64,000 nucleotides of DNA from Draconibacterium sp. GTDB taxonomy: Bacteria; Bacteroidota; Bacteroidia; Bacteroidales; Prolixibacteraceae. Numbering within the stretch: position 1 is the first letter of the stretch; each line of letters starts with the position of its first letter. Below, one piece after another: positions 1 to 9,299 of the stretch. A program made the position numbers and the translations under genes. The stretch lies in assembly GCA_011620585.1 (NCBI GenBank), contig WOYV01000070.1:62001-126000 (forward strand), given 5' to 3'. Below the pieces are notes generated by a model. The model made no database searches and had not been told where the DNA came from. It worked only from the letters and a program-made list of their open reading frames with translations.

Positions 1-1197
1 GTCGCCTTTTGTAAAGGCTTTTGTTTTCTTCAGGAATCCATCAGTTTTATCCGAATTCGAAAGGTCGGCTGATGCCACCACCATGTTTTCGATCTCGCTG
101 GCAAAAGCTGCCAGAACAGTTGATGAAGCAGCGCGGGTTGCCGAGTTGGCTTTCTGTTCTATCTTGGCAAAATCAAAGGCTGGCGCTTCTTTTGAGAAGA
201 ATTTAGCGAGTTTGACAGCCAACTCAGGATTGGCTGCTTCCCATTTCGCTTGTTCTGCTTTTTTTGCAGCGGCAACTGCAATCAGTTCTTCAGCACGTTT
301 ATTATAGAATTCCTTAACTTCTTCGAAGATTACGAATGGATTTTCTGGATCGCCCCCCAGGTTCTTGATCGTATTTTCGAAAGAAGCGCCTGCCTCACCC
401 AATGGCATGCCATGGGTAGCACACTTGCGTTCGTAATTACTTCCGTCTGCTGTTAATGCGCCTTTACCCATAATAGTTTTCCCAATTATGAGCGTCGGTT
501 TTTCCTTTTCCGAAATTGCTTCTTTCAGCGCCAGGCGAATTTGTTCGGTGTTGTTTCCTTCAATCGTAATTACTTTCCAGTTCCATGCTTCATATTTTTT
601 TCCGGTATCTTCCAACGTCACTTCATTTGTTTCGGTAGAAAGCTGAATGTCATTCGAATCATAAAACATTACCAGGTTACTTAATCCTAAGAACCCTGCG
701 ATACGGCCTGCTCCCTGGGAAATCTCTTCCTGAACCCCACCATCCGAAATAAAAGCAAATGTTTTATGCGCCATCCACTCGCCAAAACGGGCAACCAGAA
801 AACGTTCGGCAATTGCCGCGCCTACTGCCATCACATGTCCCTGTCCGAGAGGTCCTGATGTGTTTTCAATACCACGTTCAGCGTCTAATTCAGGGTGACC
901 CGGAGTAATACTTTCCCATTGACGGAAATTTGCCAGGTCTTCCATGCTGTATTTCCCTGCCAATGCCAAAACGCTGTACAACATAGGCGACATGTGCCCG
1001 GGATCAAGGAAAAACCGGTCACGGTTGATCCATGTCATGTCAGATGGATCGTAGTTTAAAAATTCAGAATAAAGAATGTTGATAAAATCAGCTCCGCCCA
1101 TGGCACCGCCCGGGTGACCCGATTTTGCTTTTTCAACCATTGTAGCTGCCAGAATACGGATGTTATCGGCGGCTTTTACTTGAATACTTTTACTCAT
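1..1197 (-). CDS. tkt: transketolase, partial (3' end runs off the window)
   Basis: Minus-strand translation from ATG at 1197: MSKSIQVKAADNIRILAATMVEKAKSGHPGGAMGGADFINILYSEFLNYDPSDMTWINRDRFFLDPGHMSPMLYSVLAL...; TPP-binding GHPGGAMG and GHPE motifs. The ORF track misses it because it has no stop inside the window. Confidence 0.95.
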   Translation of the reverse strand, partial: MSKSIQVKAADNIRILAATMVEKAKSGHPGGAMGGADFINILYSEFLNYDPSDMTWINRDRFFLDPGHMSPMLYSVLALAGKYSMEDLANFRQWESITPGHPELDAERGIENTSGPLGQGHVMAVGAAIAERFLVARFGEWMAHKTFAFISDGGVQEEISQGAGRIAGFLGLSNLVMFYDSNDIQLSTETNEVTLEDTGKKYEAWNWKVITIEGNNTEQIRLALKEAISEKEKPTLIIGKTIMGKGALTADGSNYERKCATHGMPLGEAGASFENTIKNLGGDPENPFVIFEEVKEFYNKRAEELIAVAAAKKAEQAKWEAANPELAVKLAKFFSKEAPAFDFAKIEQKANSATRAASSTVLAAFASEIENMVVASADLSNSDKTDGFLKKTKAFTKGD

Positions 1198-1355
1198 GTT
1201 TGTTTTTTTATTTATTCGAATTAGGTAGGACAGGAATGCCAAAAATATAAAAAAAGAAGGACTTTAAAGTCCCCTATATTCAAGATAAATTCAAAATAAG
1301 CCAGAAGCCAGTGCTCTAACTCTAATTCTTTTTGGGATCAGTTTTTCAGAAAAGA

Positions 1356-1389
1356 AACAGGAGGGACTTCATTTGAAGTGTCTCCTGTT
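1356..1389 (-). terminator. hairpin downstream of serA
   Basis: AACAGGAGggACTTCatttGAAGTgtCTCCTGTT inverted repeat just 3' of the minus-strand gene. Confidence 0.65.
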
Positions 1390-1409
1390 GTATCATCGTA
1401 AACGAGTTT

Positions 1410-2582
1410 TTACGCGGTGATGATGCGAACCATAAAAATTCCCTCGATGGCCATCAGTTCATCCTGAACAGAAGAGTCTACCTTGTCAGTGGCTACATCG
1501 ATTATATTGTAGGCAATTTCATTGTGTTTGCGGTTCAACATGTGGTCGATATTCAACCCTTTTGCAGCCAGCACGCTCGATATCTGGCTAACCATGTTCG
1601 GAACATTCTTATTTGCGATCAGTATCCGGCAACCACCGTTTCTATCCATTTCGGCAGCCGGGAAATTCACCGAGTTGATGATATTCCCATTTTCAAGGTA
1701 TTCACGAACTTGTTCAACCGCCATAATCGCACAGTTGGTTTCCGATTCTTTGGTTGACGCTCCAAGGTGCGGAATTGGGATAACGTTTTCGAGTTTAAGG
1801 ATTTCTTCATCCGGGAAATCGGTGACATACGACGAAACTTTTCCCGATGCCAACGCTGATTTCAAATCTTGGGTATCTACCAGTCCGCCACGTGCAAAGT
1901 TCATGATCTTCACCCCGTCTTTCATCATGGCAAACTTATCTTTGTTGATGTACCCTTTTGTTTCGGGAGTCAATGGTACATTGATCGTTACATAGTCGGC
2001 TTGTTGAAGCAGTATCTGAATGCCTTCCACCCAGGTCACTTCACGACTAAGTTTCAAGGCATGCTTTACCGACATGTACGGATCGTACCCAACAACTTTC
2101 ATACGGAGTGCCGAAGCGGCATTGGCAACTAAAACCCCAATTGCTCCCAGGCCTATTACAGCCAGTGTTTTTCCTTTTAATTCCTGACCTCCAAAATTGC
2201 TTTTCCCTTTCTCTACCAAAGCAGGTACATTATCTCCTTCTCCAATTAGAGTTTTTGCCCAGTTTACGGCTCCGATGTAATCTCTCGAAGCTATTAACAT
2301 CCCTGCAATTACGGCTTCTTTTACTGCGTTCGCATTTGCACCGGGAGTGTTGAATACCACGATCCCTTTTTCGGTGCATTTTTCGATAGGGATATTGTTT
2401 ACCCCGGCTCCGGCACGAGCTACCGCTTTTAAAGTCGAAGGGAGTTCCATATCGTGCATTTTATAGCTGCGCAATACAATGGCATCGGGTCCCGGAATTT
2501 CGCTGGCAATCTCGTACTTGTCTAATGGAAAGAGTTTTAACCCGTCAGGGTCTATCTGGTTCAAGGTTTGAATTTTGAACAT
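1410..2582 (-). CDS. serA: D-3-phosphoglycerate dehydrogenase with C-terminal ACT domain
   Basis: 390 aa; NAD-binding GLGAIG, ARGGLVDT, HLGAST motifs; ACT-like C-terminus. Confidence 0.92.
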   Translation of the reverse strand: MFKIQTLNQIDPDGLKLFPLDKYEIASEIPGPDAIVLRSYKMHDMELPSTLKAVARAGAGVNNIPIEKCTEKGIVVFNTPGANANAVKEAVIAGMLIASRDYIGAVNWAKTLIGEGDNVPALVEKGKSNFGGQELKGKTLAVIGLGAIGVLVANAASALRMKVVGYDPYMSVKHALKLSREVTWVEGIQILLQQADYVTINVPLTPETKGYINKDKFAMMKDGVKIMNFARGGLVDTQDLKSALASGKVSSYVTDFPDEEILKLENVIPIPHLGASTKESETNCAIMAVEQVREYLENGNIINSVNFPAAEMDRNGGCRILIANKNVPNMVSQISSVLAAKGLNIDHMLNRKHNEIAYNIIDVATDKVDSSVQDELMAIEGIFMVRIITA

Positions 2583-2707
2583 GTGACTGAATTTTAAGTT
2601 GATATTTAAAGTAGCTGAATGATGACAAATATCCGCATTATCTTGGAAAAGACGGGCAATCCGATGGATAAGTTTTCAATGTGAAGTTAACATTAAACAG
2701 GCGGGCA

Positions 2708-2730
2708 AAAAAAAGCCAGACTCTACAGCC
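2708..2730 (-). terminator. rho-independent terminator-like hairpin for the Crp-type gene
   Basis: AGCCAGactctacagCCTGGCT preceded by A8 on the + strand (U-tract on the minus strand). Coordinates approximate. Confidence 0.6.
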
Positions 2731-2863
2731 TGGCTAATCAACCTTCAACTACTAACCGATTTTATAACCCAAAAAATTTTGAAACAATAGTTACGAACAA
2801 TGTATTCTCGTATTGTTACCTTGCAAAGAAAAGGAGTATGTGATTGCTGGTCTGTAATAAAAG

Positions 2864-3493
2864 TCACACAAGACCCGAAAAATCGATAAAATTTCTGGAA
2901 ACCTCTATTTTACCGTCTTTCTCGAGCTTTTTTAGTAAACGGGAAATGACTTCGCGCGAGGAGTTGAGCTTGAGTGCCAGCATTTGGTGTGTACCTGAAT
3001 AAGTAGCGCTTCCTGATTTCCTGTAACGATCGACAAAATATTTAACCAGGCGTTCATCGAGTTTCATAAAAGCGATTGCATGCAAGGTGTCGACCAACTC
3101 GCGAAACCGGAATTGAAAAGTTTGCATGACATACTGTTTCCATAAAGGGTATTTGCTGATCCAGGTATCGAGCATTTCAACCGGAATAAGAATAACCTCG
3201 GTTTCCTCTTCGGCTACAGCATTTACATCGCTTATTTGCCGGGCCATGCAACAAGTGAGCGACATGGCACAAACTTCGTTTTCCTTTAGATAATAAAGCA
3301 ATAATTCGTTCCCGTTATCGCTGGTGCGCGAAACGCGTATCAATCCTTTTAAAACAAGCGGGAAACTTGAGATGAATTGTCCTTCGCGGATTAGCGATTC
3401 ATTGGGTTGAAACGTTTTATTGACCCCGATACCGACAATTTCTTTTTGGAGTTCAGGCTCCAGGAAACCATATAGATTGACAAAATCTTTCAC
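2864..3493 (-). CDS. Crp/Fnr family transcriptional regulator
   Basis: 209 aa with cNMP-binding fold N-terminus and C-terminal HTH (LALKLNSSREVISRLLKKLEKDGKI). Confidence 0.85.
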   Translation of the reverse strand: MKDFVNLYGFLEPELQKEIVGIGVNKTFQPNESLIREGQFISSFPLVLKGLIRVSRTSDNGNELLLYYLKENEVCAMSLTCCMARQISDVNAVAEEETEVILIPVEMLDTWISKYPLWKQYVMQTFQFRFRELVDTLHAIAFMKLDERLVKYFVDRYRKSGSATYSGTHQMLALKLNSSREVISRLLKKLEKDGKIEVSRNFIDFSGLV

Positions 3494-3677
3494 AGTAGTT
3501 GAAACAGTTGTAGCAAATTTAAACTTGTATTGGAGTTTTGCAAAATTATTGATCGAAAGGAAGGTAATTCAGAATGGATTTAAACTGATTTTTAAAAATC
3601 GTATCTTCATGTTTTCTGAAAACAAGAAGGTTTTATTGTCTCCATTTCTGATTTAATATTGTTTGTTAACCCATTGT

Positions 3678-3715
3678 GTAGGAATACGCATTCATTTTAC
3701 GTAGAAATACGTATT
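3678..3715 (+). promoter_or_regulatory. paired direct repeats GTAGRAATACGYATT upstream of a promoter-like TATCTTTA
   Basis: GTAGGAATACGCATT (3678-3692) and GTAGAAATACGTATT (3701-3715), 23 bp apart. Confidence 0.45.
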
Positions 3716-3967
3716 AACCGGCAAGCAACCTTTTCGTATCTTTACATCTAAATATAGAAAACCATAAAAATCAAACCTAAGGAATACCTCGTACCATCTT
3801 TTTTTAGTAAAACCGGGCTACACTGCCCAGCCTGCCTGATAAAAGCTGCCATTACCAATCTTACTTGTTCTCCCGCCCGGTAACTACTGTTACTCTAAAT
3901 ACGAAAGTATGTAAAAGTTGCAAGCCCAAAGCTCAAGGCTCAAAGTTCACCGCTAAAAATTTAAAAA

Positions 3968-4182
3968 ATGAAACCAAAACTTTTAAAACGATTAACAACT
4001 TCCCTGCTCCTGTTGCCGCTTTGCGTGGCTTTGCTGGGTGCGAAAAAGACGATAACTATAACAACATCGACCGCATTATAGGCAAATGGCAACTTCTTAA
4101 AGAGGGGACATGTGGATCCGCAACTGAAAAAGTTACAATTGAGTTTATCACGGATTCAGTATTCATATTATCTTTTTACTAA
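3968..4182 (+). pseudogene. frameshifted small lipoprotein (lipocalin-like remnant)
   Basis: MKPKLLKRLTTSLLLLPLCVALLG (frame of ATG 3968) continues in another frame as GCEKDDNYNNIDRIIGKWQLLKEGTCGSATEKVTIEFITDSVFILSFY; the lipobox cysteine lies across the frame change. Confidence 0.65.
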
Positions 4183-4335
4183 AATTAGCAGAAGGGATAT
4201 ACAGCACTATAGGTATCTTTTGGAAAGTGAAATGCTGCAAGTAAGCCCCTTCTGCGTTGTAACCATTTGAAGAACTGACAAGTATGTAGGATTATGTGTT
4301 TTATTATCTGACAGATGTTTTGTAAGGAAGTGTGC

Positions 4336-4899
4336 TCAGTTTTCCACTTTCCCGACTACTTCATACGCTTTCCCCTTTACTTTTACAGGTTTATAAAGAA
4401 TTCCATTGTATTCGTAGTAGAATTTTCCATCAATTTCCACCTCGGCTGCATCTTTAGGAATTTTGGGAACAACTGCTCCAACCGGAGGTTCGCTAACCAG
4501 ATATTCGCCTGATGAGATGTCCTGGGTATAAAAAATTCCGCTTGCGTAAAAGAAAACCGAAGGGCCGACAACTAAGCGAAAATATCCTGCGGGGAGTGCG
4601 GCAACTCTGATTCCAACAGGTGGAACTACGTGAACATAAACTCCGTTACGCGAGGCGTAAAATATTCCTCTATGATAATAATAAGGTAAATTACGGTGTC
4701 GGACCACAACGGCATTTGCCGGTACCCGGCGAACCATATGTGCCATTGGCGGAGCTTTCCTGTACACTGCTGTACCTCGCACACCATGTACAACGGTGCG
4801 TCGCGGAGTATTGATTACTGTTCGCTGCCCAAAAGAGTTATAATCGGCCAGTAACAGAAAAAGTGAAATGATGATAATAACAAATTGATTTGTTTTCAT
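4336..4899 (-). CDS. DUF6515-like secreted protein
   Basis: 187 aa with signal peptide; repeated PPVGxxV, YYxxGIFY, FYYEYNGILYKPV motifs. Confidence 0.7.
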   Translation of the reverse strand: MKTNQFVIIIISLFLLLADYNSFGQRTVINTPRRTVVHGVRGTAVYRKAPPMAHMVRRVPANAVVVRHRNLPYYYHRGIFYASRNGVYVHVVPPVGIRVAALPAGYFRLVVGPSVFFYASGIFYTQDISSGEYLVSEPPVGAVVPKIPKDAAEVEIDGKFYYEYNGILYKPVKVKGKAYEVVGKVEN

Positions 4900-4939
4900 G
4901 GCTTTACTTTTTATTTACTTAAATCTGTTTCTTTGTTTA

Positions 4940-5350
4940 AAATATTTCCCCCGGGAAACATATACGATCCAATCGCAAACACTTTTCCCAAAGTCTATGG
5001 TCCCGGGGTCCGTTATTTTCTGAAGTTGTTACCTGCATTATGCCTTTGCTTATAAAATCGCATGAATAACTTATTATAAGAGGTCCTGTTATGTTGTAAG
5101 AACAATAGCCTCTTTCTGAAGTGTGTACATCTGCCGGTCCCGAGATTGAAAATACATCATCCGTAATATCTTCTGTATCTGGACCTTCTATCCAAGCCCG
5201 GTCTGACGGTTTCGTTTTTTTGAATAACAACCCCATTTGTGCCGGTCATTGCAAACAAACCCGACCGCGTAAAACAACCATTTTCACCCGTACAACCGTC
5301 TCCAGAATCAACCGTTATGGTTTTCGGGTAACCGCAAATTGGTTGGGGCT
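4940..5350 (-). pseudogene. multiply frameshifted lipoprotein remnant (TITVDFGDGCTG-type family)
   Basis: Three minus-strand frames join in order: GYPKTITVDSGDGCTGENG..., then IEGPDTEDITDDVFSISGPADVHTSERGYCSYNITGPLIISYSCDFISKGIMQVTTSENN, then DPGTIDFGKSVCDWIVYVSRGKYF. Confidence 0.65.
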
Positions 5351-5397
5351 TAAAAACACGCCGGTAAAATTTTTCCCAGCGTGTTTTCCTGTTATTC

Positions 5398-6192
5398 CTA
5401 TAATTCTTCTACTTCCCCTGTTTCTAAATTTGTAATGTAACTAGATCTGGAGCCGGTAATTTCGATAATCGCTTCGCCATTCCCGTTATATGTGATTGTA
5501 CCTTCATATTTATACCCGGCGCTACTGCTTCCGGAAGCGCTTTCACCTTCTATTGAAAAAATAACCGTTCCGTTATCAATTTCTTTTGGCTCTTTCTCCA
5601 CGGCCACATCAACAAGTTCGAAACGGACCGAAGCCTGCCGTGTGCCCTGGTTACGGATTTTGGATTCGAAGCCGCTGCTTCGTTGCCAGGTGCCATTTAC
5701 CAGGTACATATCCGAAGTGTGTTCGATATTGGTAACCGTAAAATCGCCGCTCCCTGTATGTTGTGAAGCAATCCGCGGTGCATCGAACCCTCCTTCATAG
5801 GCAAAACTGAAATCCAGCATGAGCGGGTTATCCGATTCGTCGCACACAAGCTCATAATCGTACATCTTCGAAGACTCGAAGGTAATTAAACTGGTTGACT
5901 TAGAAGTAAATGTCGTATCGCGGGATTCGCCGCAGCTAAGGGTATTGCTGCCGGCAGACTTTAAGCCATTGTTATCAACAGATTGCCCGGAAAGTTCAGC
6001 AGTTGTTACAATATCCGCGGTTAGCCCGTCGCTACCGCTTGCTACCGAATAGGCTACAATTTCAACAGCTTCCGCTTCGGTAATTGCTTCATTGTCTTCA
6101 GTTACAGGATCATCGTCATCACTACATGATACAAAACCAATCATCCCTGCCACGGCTATTAAAGCCCAAATTAAATTTTTCATTGTTTTCAT
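5398..6192 (-). CDS. hypothetical secreted lipoprotein
   Basis: 264 aa; lipobox MKNLIWALIAVAGMIGFVSCSDDDD. Confidence 0.7.
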   Translation of the reverse strand: MKTMKNLIWALIAVAGMIGFVSCSDDDDPVTEDNEAITEAEAVEIVAYSVASGSDGLTADIVTTAELSGQSVDNNGLKSAGSNTLSCGESRDTTFTSKSTSLITFESSKMYDYELVCDESDNPLMLDFSFAYEGGFDAPRIASQHTGSGDFTVTNIEHTSDMYLVNGTWQRSSGFESKIRNQGTRQASVRFELVDVAVEKEPKEIDNGTVIFSIEGESASGSSSAGYKYEGTITYNGNGEAIIEITGSRSSYITNLETGEVEEL

Positions 6193-6250
6193 TTCTTCCT
6201 GCTTTAATTGTTTAACCTTAAATTATTTTTCACCGAATTGATTTTTATGC

Positions 6251-6619
6251 TTATTCCCCTTTTCGTATCTCATTCATCTTTTTCCGCAATTCCTTCCTTT
6301 TTTTCAGATAGGTCTCAAACTGGCCCTCATCCATAATTTGTTTGAGCTTCCCATCCTTTTCTTCCGATATCCCCCTGGCCTCTTTTAGCTGGCTTATCCT
6401 TCCCTGTACACTTTTTACTTTTTCCATCTTCAGCGCATATTCCAGGTTAAGCGAATCAACTTTCGAAACCTGCCCGTCATTTAACTCAAGGGTTTCTTTC
6501 ATCCATTCCGTTTGCATTTGGGCGCGTTCTTCGGGTGTAAGTTGTATCCCGGGATTCTGCGCAAAAGCGCCCTGTGCAAGAAAGATTAAGAAAATACCAC
6601 TAAAAATAATTCTTCTCAT
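6251..6619 (-). CDS. Spy/CpxP-like small periplasmic protein
   Basis: Likely ATG at 6619: MRRIIFSGIFLIFLAQGAFAQNPGIQLTPEERAQMQTEWMKETLELNDGQVSKVDSLNLEYALKMEK...; helical, charged. Confidence 0.6.
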   Translation of the reverse strand: MRRIIFSGIFLIFLAQGAFAQNPGIQLTPEERAQMQTEWMKETLELNDGQVSKVDSLNLEYALKMEKVKSVQGRISQLKEARGISEEKDGKLKQIMDEGQFETYLKKRKELRKKMNEIRKGE

Positions 6620-6872
6620 AATTATTGTTTTTTTACGGCTTAAAAATAATTCAAATCGGTTTATCGTAAGAATTTTCTTCATCAAACGACAGAATGAATT
6701 CAACAAACAACCGGACGGTTCAACCAATAACAATTGAATGAAACAGGTTGTTGGTTGAAATTTTAGTTGCTTTGGTTTAAAAAATTTAACCTCAATGTTT
6801 CTGTTTTCTTACTTTTGAAATGAATTTGTTGCCGGTTAGCAGCAAAAGGTAAAAGAACAGAGATCCCAAAAA

Positions 6873-7649
6873 ATGAAACCGTTATTCAAATTCTTTCTGA
6901 TACTGGGAGTTGGAACAATTCTTTTTTTCCGTTGCGGACGGGATCACCCTTCGTTACCCGACCCGGATGATCGGATACCGAAAAAAGTTGTGATAAAACC
7001 CAATGACTTTCTTTCAGGGGAAAATTACGACCAGTTAACGGTGGAAGTAGCCAGTGTACAGGGATACGAACCAACGGATGAGGCGCTCAACAATCTCAAG
7101 GCATTTCTGGAATCCCGGTTAAACAAGAACGGTGGGATCGGGTTGGTCCCCGCTTCAATTCCTTCGCCGGGCAAAGCCGCGTATTCGCTCGATGATATAA
7201 AAAAAATTGAACAGGAATACCGGACGCTCTTTTCTGATCCGGAAGAAAAAAAGCTGACGGCATGGTTTTTCTTTGCCGATGCGGATTACGCTGAAAACGA
7301 GGGCGACTCAAAAGCGCTTGGCATCGCGTATGGCCCTGCCTCCATGGTTATTTTCGAAAAAACGGTCAGGGAATTCAGCGGGGGACGCGGGCAACCGTCC
7401 ACACCGGTACTGGAAACAACTGTCGCGGAACACGAATTCGGCCATATCCTCGGGCTGGTCAATAACGGTACAAACATGGTCGTAAACCACCAGGATGTAA
7501 CTAACGGAAAACACTGCAATAATCAGGATTGCCTGATGTATTGGGCTGCCGAACACAGCGGCCCGGTTATTAACTTCTTAACCGGGGGAAAAATCCCGTC
7601 GCTGGATCAAAATTGCCTGAATGATTTAAAAAATAACGGGGGAAAATAA
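6873..7649 (+). CDS. putative zinc metalloprotease lipoprotein
   Basis: 258 aa; HEFGHILGLVN motif followed by NHQD, GKHCNNQDCLMYW (Met-turn-like). Confidence 0.7.
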   Translation: MKPLFKFFLILGVGTILFFRCGRDHPSLPDPDDRIPKKVVIKPNDFLSGENYDQLTVEVASVQGYEPTDEALNNLKAFLESRLNKNGGIGLVPASIPSPGKAAYSLDDIKKIEQEYRTLFSDPEEKKLTAWFFFADADYAENEGDSKALGIAYGPASMVIFEKTVREFSGGRGQPSTPVLETTVAEHEFGHILGLVNNGTNMVVNHQDVTNGKHCNNQDCLMYWAAEHSGPVINFLTGGKIPSLDQNCLNDLKNNGGK

Positions 7650-8116
7650 ACCTATCCCCATTTTCACCAAGGCAAAGTACCCCTTTTTCAGAACAGAAAT
7701 CCTGAATGATCCTGAAAAACATTCCAATTTTAAGTTTAATTTTCCTCCTTTCCGTCCTGTTGCATCCTTCCCGTGTTATCAACCGTGGACGGGCCGGTTT
7801 TAGCTGGGTGTTCGATAAATTTACAGGAAACTATCCGGCCTACCGGTTTCAGGCGGTTTCGTACGACATAAACAACGAATGCCAGTGGGTTTTGAAATTG
7901 TAAAAGCCACATTTAAATACTGATATAATATGAGGCTTTTGTTCCGGTTGGTCTGAATAAATATCTCCTGACACATCCCACCGGCAATCCTTTAAATGCA
8001 CGGGCTGTTCACCAGGTAAATGATCCTCTCCCCACTTGCAATTAGGGTCTGGCAGGCTTGAGTCTCATGTATTTTTTACGTACTCTTTCTAAATCCTCTT
8101 GTTTACCGAAAAATAA

Positions 8117-8299
8117 AAAGGACAAAATGTCCCCCCTGCTTTTCTGGCTTACTACCGGAAACAAAAAGAGAAAAATACTCCCTCCGAAGAATTAAAACAA
8201 GTTATTCTCGACGGACTCCGTATTATTCCGGAAAAATACGCAATGCCCTCCAGGAAACAATTGACTATCCTGGTGGAGATGATAGTCATATCTAAATAA
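8117..8299 (+). pseudogene. degraded ORF fragment without a start codon
   Basis: Open frame KGQNVPPAFLAYYRKQKEKNTPSEELKQVILDGLRIIPEKYAMPSRKQLTILVEMIVISK*, preceded by an in-frame TAA. Confidence 0.35.
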
Positions 8300-8359
8300 C
8301 ATACCGGAATAAATTCGTAATGCAAATCTATCTTTGTATTTTAACCCAAAAAGACCATT

Positions 8360-8407
8360 TTTAACCTTTCCTTTTGTCTGGAAATTACTACATTTAACCT
8401 TTCCTTT
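8360..8407. promoter_or_regulatory. perfect 15-bp direct repeat TTTAACCTTTCCTTT x2
   Basis: 8360-8374 and 8393-8407, 33 bp centre to centre, just upstream of the AAA/DUF4143 relic. Confidence 0.5.
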
Positions 8408-8421
8408 CATTCTGTTTTATT

Positions 8422-8926
8422 ATGAAAAGAATTATTTATCAAACACTTAAAGAGTGGAAAGAATCAAATACACGAAGGCCACTTTTGCTCCGGGGCGCCA
8501 GGCAAACCGGAAAAACTTATATTGTTCAGGAGTTCGGGAAACAGGAATTTGAAAATATTATCTACATAAATTTTGAGAGAAACCCTGAATATAAAACTAT
8601 ATTCAAAAATTTCAGCTCATTCTCATCTTCGAAAAGTATTTAATTCCGTTCCGGGGATGACTGGCCGGAAGTTTGTTTATGCACATGTTGACAGGGCCAA
8701 AAGCAGTACAGCGGAAATTGATTACCTGATTGAAAAAAATGGACAAATTATACCCGTTGAGGTGAAATCAGGGCCAACAGGCAGGATGAAGAGCCTTCAT
8801 CTTTTTATGGAAAAAAACAATACTCAAAGAGCGCTCAAAATATCGCAGGCAAAATTTCAGAAGGGAAACCCCATACTGTCCCTTCCTTTTTATGCTATCG
8901 AAAGTTTTTTGGGCTGGAAAGAGTAG
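8422..8926 (+). pseudogene. AAA ATPase/DUF4143 family gene with central deletion
   Basis: N-term MKRIIYQTLKEWKESNTRRPLLLRGARQTGKTYIVQEFGKQEFENIIYINFE (Walker A GARQTGKT) in one frame; C-term STAEIDYLIEKNGQIIPVEVKSGPTGRMKSLHLFMEK in another; most of the middle absent. Confidence 0.8.
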
Positions 8927-9299
8927 TATCTATTTACCTTTTAAATTTTGGGTTCCCCCGGAATTATAAAATTTGTGTTTATGTTTTTATTGCAAGAGAG
9001 TCAGTCAGAGCGTTTTCAAAATCAGGGATTTTTGGAAAGAACACAGATTCTCATCGGACATGAATTAACACCCTGCCGGGATGAATTAACGAACGTTTTT
9101 TATGAACTAATTCTCATCCTGGCCCCGTTATCGGGGCCAAATCAAGAACCCGGTTCTCATTTTGGGTGCGATAGTTCTTGTTTGTACCCTGATTTCACAC
9201 TCTTTTTAAAAGCTATTACTCATTTATACCCCGGCAACAGGGTGAAAATGAAAACCAGGTTCTTGCCGGGGGAGTGTTCATTCTCTTCCTGTATTTAAA

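Noticed and set aside
21-456. Three plus-strand ORFs (61, 74, 68 aa)
   Set aside because: They lie antisense within the partial transketolase gene, whose minus-strand frame is clearly protein-coding.
7706-7903. 65-aa ORF with a hydrophobic N-terminus
   Set aside because: Hydrophobic start resembles a signal peptide but there is no further support; left unannotated.
9166-9170. GTGCG as the 5' end of the group II intron
   Set aside because: The pentamer matches GUGYG but the following sequence is not convincing, so the 5' boundary is left open.
8948-9298. 116-aa plus-strand ORF
   Set aside because: No plausible protein features; spans the repeat-rich debris before the group II intron relic.
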